Assembly (NCBI GenBank): GCA_027297845.1
Contig: JAPUHG010000284.1
Location: 1-10,431, forward strand
DNA: 10,431 bases
DNA from: Gammaproteobacteria bacterium
Lineage (GTDB): Bacteria > Pseudomonadota > Gammaproteobacteria > Steroidobacterales > MnTg04
Reading direction: 5' to 3'
Position 1 is the first letter of the stretch. Every line of letters begins with the position of its first letter. The translations under genes were made by a program, and so were the position numbers. This document shows, piece after piece, positions 7,141 to 10,431 of this stretch. The notes beneath the pieces are model-generated. The model was not told the origin of the DNA. It saw only the letters and a list, made by a program, of their open reading frames with translations, and searched no databases.

Positions 7141-7154
7141 GAAAAAGGGGGGGC

Positions 7155-7200
7155 CTAATAATAACAATAAAGTAGATATATAATATTTTTATTAATTAAC
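7155..7200 (+). other. Putative DNA unwinding element with DnaA-trio-like start
   Basis: Only 5 of these 46 bases are G or C. The tract opens with CTA-ATA-ATA, 14 bases after the DnaA box and just after the GGGGGGGCC cluster. As I recall it, E. coli has CTAATAAGA about 13 bases from R1 in the same orientation. The tract also contains TATAAT (7179-7184), a perfect -10 hexamer that might serve dnaN, but no matching -35 is visible. It ends next to the AGGTG ribosome-binding site of dnaN. Confidence 0.6.
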
Positions 7201-7210
7201 AGGTGAGCTA

Positions 7211-8308
7211 ATGAAGCTTAGTGTTCAAAGAGAAAAAATTCTTGCGCCATTGCAGGCTGTAATCGGCGTTGTCGAAAAACGCCAGACGATGCCAATTCTG
7301 ACCAATGTGATGCTGGTCGCAAAAGATGGTCAGTTATCGATCACTGCCACAGATCTGGAGGTCGAACTGGTAGCCAGCACCGAAATGGATGTGGAGCAGG
7401 AAGGGGAGATCACTGTCCCCGGTCGAAAATTGCTGGATATTTTCCGGGCACTACCGGCCGAGGCAAAAGTTAGCTTGACGCTGGATGGCGATCGGCTTCG
7501 TATTCGTTCCGGGCGCAGCCGTTTCACTTTATCGACTTTGCCTGCTGCGGAATTTCCGGTTGTCGAGGACATCGATGCACAGGCCACTTTTACAGTCAGC
7601 CAGAAGGACGCGAATCGCTTGCTGGAGAAAACGCAGTTTTCCATGGCGCAGCAGGACGTTCGCTATTATCTGAACGGTATCCTCCTCGAAGTAGCTGGCA
7701 AAACACTGCGCGCGGTTGCCACGGATGGTCACCGGCTGGCGTTATGCGAAGTTAAATTGAAGAAAGCGTCCAAAGGCGAACACCAGGTCATTGTTCCGCG
7801 GAAAGGCGTCCTCGAATTGCACCGCCTGCTTGGTGGGGAAGGCGATATCACCCTGGCCATTGGCAGTAACCATGTGCGGGCACAAGTAGGCTCGATTCGT
7901 TTTACGTCCAAATTGATAGACGGTCGTTTCCCGGATTATGCCCGGGTGATTCCGACCGCCGAAAGCAGCCCGATGACTGGTGACCGAGAGGAACTAAAAC
8001 AGGCGCTGAATCGTGCCGCAATCCTCTCGAACGAGAAATATCGCGGAATCCGCATGGAGGTCAAAGGCAATACCATTCGAATTCTCGCCCACAACCCGGA
8101 GCAGGAAGAAGCAGAGGAAGAAGTGCAGGTGAAATATGCCGGTGCCGACCTCGAGATTGGTTTTAATGTGAATTATCTGCTGGACGCACTCGCCGCCGTC
8201 GAAGGCGATCAGGTTGAAGTGGGACTGATTGATTCCAATAGCAGCTGCCTGATTACAGAGCCTGGTTCCAAAAGTTGCAAATACGTGGTCATGCCGATGC
8301 GGCTCTGA
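7211..8308 (+). CDS. dnaN: DNA polymerase III subunit beta (sliding clamp)
   Basis: This 365-residue protein has the standard length for the bacterial beta clamp (366 in E. coli). The ring-shaped homodimer holds Pol III and other partners on DNA. Three clamp domains of about 120 residues each can be followed: the N-terminus MKLSVQREKILAPLQ with EKRQTMPILTNVML, the centre with RYYLNGILLE and ATDGHRLA, and the C-terminus with FNVNYLLDAL. The final VVMPMRL is the conserved tail that forms part of the partner-binding cleft. The ATG at 7211 follows AGGTG with good spacing. The gene starts right at the edge of the putative origin, and recF follows after 8 bases, so dnaN-recF are probably co-transcribed and translationally coupled. 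Confidence 0.98.
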   Translation: MKLSVQREKILAPLQAVIGVVEKRQTMPILTNVMLVAKDGQLSITATDLEVELVASTEMDVEQEGEITVPGRKLLDIFRALPAEAKVSLTLDGDRLRIRSGRSRFTLSTLPAAEFPVVEDIDAQATFTVSQKDANRLLEKTQFSMAQQDVRYYLNGILLEVAGKTLRAVATDGHRLALCEVKLKKASKGEHQVIVPRKGVLELHRLLGGEGDITLAIGSNHVRAQVGSIRFTSKLIDGRFPDYARVIPTAESSPMTGDREELKQALNRAAILSNEKYRGIRMEVKGNTIRILAHNPEQEEAEEEVQVKYAGADLEIGFNVNYLLDALAAVEGDQVEVGLIDSNSSCLITEPGSKSCKYVVMPMRL

Positions 8309-8316
8309 GCCAGTAG

Positions 8317-9384
8317 ATGGCCCTGGAAAACTTGAAAATCCAGGGGTTCAGATGCCTGACCAACGCTGAGCTGGAACTGGATCCGGCGCGCAATCTAATT
8401 AGTGGACCCAATGCCTCCGGCAAGACCAGTTTGCTTGAGGCGGTTTTTTTCCTGAGTCGAGCACGTTCTTTCAGAACCGCGTACCTGGAGCAACTGGTTC
8501 AGGACGGAGCTGGAGAGTGTGTCGTCGTGGGACGGATTCGTGATGTTTCACGTGAAACATCGCTAGGTGTGCGTTGCTCGCGCAGTAAAACAGAGGCCAG
8601 GATCGGCGGGGAGCCGGTCAAAAGCCTGGCGGACCTGGCGCAGGCGTTACCGGTTCAGGTTATCGACCCCGGTATTCACAAATTACTGGAAGAAGGGCCG
8701 GCACGCCGCAGGCGGTTTCTGGATTGGGGTGTGTTCCACATGGAACCGGGTTTTTTGGAGATCTGGCGCCGTTACCAAAAGGCCCTGCGCCAAAGAAATG
8801 CTGCGTTGAGACAAAGCGGCGACAGAAAGACCGCGAAAGCATGGGAAATCGAGCTGGTCGAAGCGGGTAACCTTATCCAGGAGGCGAGGGAGAGACAAAT
8901 CAAGGCCCTGCAGCCGGCAGTCGCGAGTTGTGCAGAAGAATTGCTGGGCGCTTCGCTGGAGCTCGAACTGCGTACCGGATGGGGGAAGGATGGCAGTTTT
9001 CAGGACGCACTGGAAAAATCATGGACCCGTGACCGGCAATATCAGGCCACCCAGGTTGGTCCACATCGGGCGGATTTAACCATCCGTTTTTTTGGGAAAG
9101 GGGCCAAGAACAGGGTGTCGCGTGGCCAGCAAAAAATGCTGGCCAGCGCATTGCTGCTCGGTCAGCTCGATGTGCTCAAAAACGCGCTGTCGACCGATCA
9201 GATTTTACTGGTGGATGATCCGGCGGCGGAGCTCGACCAGGCGTACCTGCAACGACTGATGGCGGCTATTCAAAAGCGGGATTTACAACTGCTGATCACG
9301 GCGCTGGGGCCAGAAGTAACAGGGCTTTCCGGGGATTTTGCAAGGTTCCACGTGGAACAGGGAAAAGTGTCAAAAGTGGTATAA
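8317..9384 (+). CDS. recF: DNA replication and repair protein RecF
   Basis: This 355-residue SMC/ABC-like ATPase of the RecFOR pathway helps load RecA at single-strand gaps and restart stalled forks. Walker A is GPNASGKT (30-37), in the family context LISGPNASGKTSLLEA. The signature (C-loop) is VSRGQQK (267-273) and Walker B with D-loop is ILLVDDPAAELD (296-307), where Pro replaces the more usual hydrophobic or small residue after DD. The conserved LDWGVFHMEPGF lies at 135-146. The ATG at 8317 has little ribosome-binding sequence and lies 8 bases after the dnaN stop, so coupling to dnaN translation is likely. The coding sequence carries a perfect parS at codons 76-82 and a parS-like palindrome at codons 343-348. 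The stop codon sits inside the gyrB -10 element. Confidence 0.97.
   Translation: MALENLKIQGFRCLTNAELELDPARNLISGPNASGKTSLLEAVFFLSRARSFRTAYLEQLVQDGAGECVVVGRIRDVSRETSLGVRCSRSKTEARIGGEPVKSLADLAQALPVQVIDPGIHKLLEEGPARRRRFLDWGVFHMEPGFLEIWRRYQKALRQRNAALRQSGDRKTAKAWEIELVEAGNLIQEARERQIKALQPAVASCAEELLGASLELELRTGWGKDGSFQDALEKSWTRDRQYQATQVGPHRADLTIRFFGKGAKNRVSRGQQKMLASALLLGQLDVLKNALSTDQILLVDDPAAELDQAYLQRLMAAIQKRDLQLLITALGPEVTGLSGDFARFHVEQGKVSKVV
8542..8561. promoter_or_regulatory. parS: parS centromere site inside recF
   Basis: TGTTTCACGTGAAACA (8544-8559) matches the chromosomal parS consensus at all 16 positions, and the palindrome extends two further bases on each side. ParB binds such sites and spreads to form the segregation complex with ParA. 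It lies about 1.4 kb from the putative origin, as expected for parS. It is read in frame as recF codons 76-82 (D-V-S-R-E-T-S). No parA or parB is in the window. Confidence 0.92.
8732..8747. promoter_or_regulatory. Degenerate parS-like sequence inside recF
   Basis: TGTTCCACATGGAACC matches the parS variant TGTTCCACGTGGAACA at 14 of 16 positions, with one change in the central CACGTG. It is encoded by the conserved RecF stretch V-F-H-M-E-P, so it may be a by-product of protein sequence. Loss of the central G makes ParB binding doubtful. Confidence 0.25.
9344..9359. promoter_or_regulatory. parS: Second parS-like site at the 3' end of recF, upstream of gyrB
   Basis: GGTTCCACGTGGAACA contains a 14-base perfect palindrome and matches the parS form TGTTYCACGTGRAACA at 15 of 16 positions; only the outermost base differs. 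It encodes R-F-H-V-E-Q near the RecF C-terminus. Its right edge reaches the -35 zone of the gyrB extended -10 promoter, so bound ParB could affect gyrB transcription (inference). Confidence 0.7.
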
Positions 9385-9385
9385 T
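9377..9385 (+). promoter_or_regulatory. Extended -10 promoter of gyrB
   Basis: TGGTATAAT is a perfect extended -10 element (TGnTATAAT). No good -35 is present, which is typical of extended -10 promoters. Transcription would begin near 9391-9393, about 21 bases before the proposed gyrB start. The element overlaps the last codons and stop of recF. Confidence 0.6.
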
Positions 9386-9412
9386 GGTTGGGTTTAGGTC
9401 CAGGTACAGGCA

Positions 9413-10431
9413 ATCACAAAAGAAAACAAGTACGACTCCAGCAATATCAAGGTACTCAAGGGCCTCGAGGCCGTTCGCAAGCGGCCAGGAATGTATATCG
9501 GCGACACCGATGATGGCACCGGTTTGCATCATATGGTGTTTGAAGTGGTGGACAATTCTGTCGATGAGGCGCTGGCCGGTCATTGCAGCCGCATCAAGGT
9601 CACGATTCATGCTGACGAATCAGTCACGATCACGGATGATGGCCGTGGCATACCCGTCGATCAGCACTTGGAAGAGGGGCGTTCTGCCGCCGAAGTCATC
9701 ATGACCGTGCTTCATGCCGGCGGTAAGTTCGACGACAACTCCTACAAAGTCTCGGGTGGACTACATGGCGTAGGCGTCTCTGTGGTCAACGCCTTGTCCG
9801 AGCACCTGGAGCTGGAAATCTACCGTGACGGCCACGTGCACCGGCAGGAGTACAGTCTCGGCGAACCGCTTGCCCCGTTGAAAACCATGGAAAAAACCGA
9901 TCGTACCGGTACCCTGTTGAGGTTCAAACCCAGTAGCAAAATATTTACCAATATCGAATTTCACTACGAGACACTCGCCCGGCGCCTGCGTGATCTTTCC
10001 TTTCTCAATTCCGGTGTCCGGATCGAATTGGTCGATGAACGCGAAGAACTCAGCGAGGTTTTTGAATTCGATGGTGGCATCAAGGCATTCGTCGAACACC
10101 TGAACCGGAACAAGACGCCGATTCACGAAGGCATAGCGCACTTCCAGGGTGAGCGTGACGGTGTCGTCGTGGAAATCGCCCTGCAATGGAACGACTCCTA
10201 CCAGGAGAACATGCTTTGCTTTACCAATAACATTCCACAGCGAGATGGCGGAACTCATCTGGCTGGTTTTCGCAGCGCGCTGACCCGGACGATGAACCAT
10301 TACATCGAGGCATTGCCGTCTGCGCGCAAGGAAAAAGTCAACACGACTGGCGACGACGCGCGTGAGGGTATGGCGGCTGTCTTGTCGGTCAAAGCACCCG
10401 ACCCCAAATTCTCGTCGCAGACCAAGGACAA
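9413..10431 (+). CDS. gyrB: DNA gyrase subunit B, N-terminal part (cut by window edge; ATC start proposed)
   Basis: The 339 codons present cover the ATPase and transducer region of GyrB, which with GyrA introduces negative supercoils. Numbered from the ATC at 9413, the GHKL features are FEVVDNSVDEALAG (43-56, with catalytic Glu44 and Mg-binding Asn48), DDGRGIP (75-81) and GGLHGVGVSVVNALS (115-129). The QTK loop that contacts ATP gamma-phosphate is at 336-338, at the right edge. The frame has a TAG at 9395 and then no ATG, GTG or TTG until Met27 (9491, in RPGMYIG). Starting there would delete the N-terminal arm (KYDSSNIKVLKGL), including the conserved Tyr that reaches into the partner's ATP site. 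ATC at 9413 gives MTKENKYDSS..., the normal family length, with AGGT 7 bases upstream. A single-base sequencing error in an ATG is the alternative. Confidence 0.93.
   Translation, partial: MTKENKYDSSNIKVLKGLEAVRKRPGMYIGDTDDGTGLHHMVFEVVDNSVDEALAGHCSRIKVTIHADESVTITDDGRGIPVDQHLEEGRSAAEVIMTVLHAGGKFDDNSYKVSGGLHGVGVSVVNALSEHLELEIYRDGHVHRQEYSLGEPLAPLKTMEKTDRTGTLLRFKPSSKIFTNIEFHYETLARRLRDLSFLNSGVRIELVDEREELSEVFEFDGGIKAFVEHLNRNKTPIHEGIAHFQGERDGVVVEIALQWNDSYQENMLCFTNNIPQRDGGTHLAGFRSALTRTMNHYIEALPSARKEKVNTTGDDAREGMAAVLSVKAPDPKFSSQTKD

Larger units (their letters stand above)
7011..7200 (+). other. oriC: Probable chromosomal replication origin (oriC)
   Basis: The dnaA-dnaN spacer (7000-7210) contains no gene and has origin-like composition. 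From left to right it holds DnaA-box-like sites (TTATCCCCA at 7035, minus-strand TTATCCATA at 7064), a consensus IHF site (7102-7114), a DnaA box TTACCCACA (7132-7140), a run of seven G (7147-7153), and an A+T-rich tract (7155-7200) ending at the dnaN ribosome-binding site. Two weaker two-mismatch boxes lie at 7011-7019 (minus) and 7077-7085 (plus). No GATC occurs in the spacer, so Dam/SeqA control of the E. coli type is unlikely to act here. None of these boxes is a perfect TTATCCACA, which is the main reservation. Confidence 0.75.

Noticed and set aside
7000..7210. Small gene or RNA in the dnaA-dnaN spacer
   Set aside because: No frame with a start and ribosome-binding site other than dnaN is present, and the composition and motifs are explained by an origin.
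9384..9704. 106-codon plus-strand frame starting ATG just after recF
   Set aside because: It overlaps the gyrB coding region in another frame. The GyrB frame shows the full set of GHKL motifs, while this translation is low-complexity Ser/Arg-rich. Its ATG cannot serve gyrB without a frameshift.
9830..9842. CACGTG hexamer in gyrB as a further parS
   Set aside because: The arms around CACGTG (GGC and CACC side) do not match the parS flanks; only the hexamer is shared.
9761..10300. 179-codon minus-strand frame opposite gyrB
   Set aside because: It is antisense to conserved GyrB sequence with no ribosome-binding site or known motifs; long antisense frames are common opposite G+C-rich genes.

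Overview
The window is the chromosomal replication-origin neighbourhood of a gammaproteobacterium. On the minus strand, reading leftwards from the origin, are rpmH, rnpA, yidD, yidC, mnmE and a secreted M1-family metallopeptidase cut by the left edge. On the plus strand, reading rightwards, are dnaA, the origin, dnaN, recF and gyrB (cut by the right edge). This order and the protein sequences (for example MnmE ending in CIGK, and YidC with a large periplasmic domain and a Pseudomonas-like core) point to Gammaproteobacteria outside the enterics. I cannot name a genus from the sequence alone.

Left arm (1-5440, minus strand): rpmH has a near-consensus sigma70 promoter. rnpA follows 18 bases later, and rnpA/yidD and yidD/yidC overlap by a few bases, so rpmH-rnpA-yidD-yidC looks like one operon. 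It supplies ribosomal protein L34, the RNase P protein, and the YidD/YidC membrane-insertion pair. A 273-base non-coding spacer separates yidC from mnmE (tRNA U34 modification GTPase). The spacer holds a 14-base perfect palindrome and weak terminal-inverted-repeat-like ends. The M1 peptidase lies 83 bases beyond mnmE.

Centre (5441-7210): the divergent rpmH/dnaA spacer carries one perfect DnaA box over the probable dnaA promoter, a layout suited to dnaA autoregulation. The dnaA-dnaN spacer has the parts of an origin in a sensible order: near-consensus DnaA boxes, a perfect-consensus IHF site, a DnaA box pointing at a G-rich cluster, a CTA-ATA-ATA trio-like tract, and about 46 bases that are roughly 89% A+T next to dnaN.

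Right arm (7211-10431, plus strand): dnaN, recF and gyrB encode the sliding clamp, the gap-repair loader and the gyrase ATPase subunit. recF carries a perfect parS centromere site inside its coding sequence, a second parS-like palindrome near its 3' end just upstream of a gyrB promoter, and a third degenerate copy. gyrB appears to start with an ATC codon: no ATG, GTG or TTG lies between the upstream in-frame stop and the conserved N-terminal residues.

The genes are ordinary. The points most worth checking are the cis-acting elements (origin architecture and parS sites inside recF), the gyrB start codon, and the mnmE-yidC spacer.
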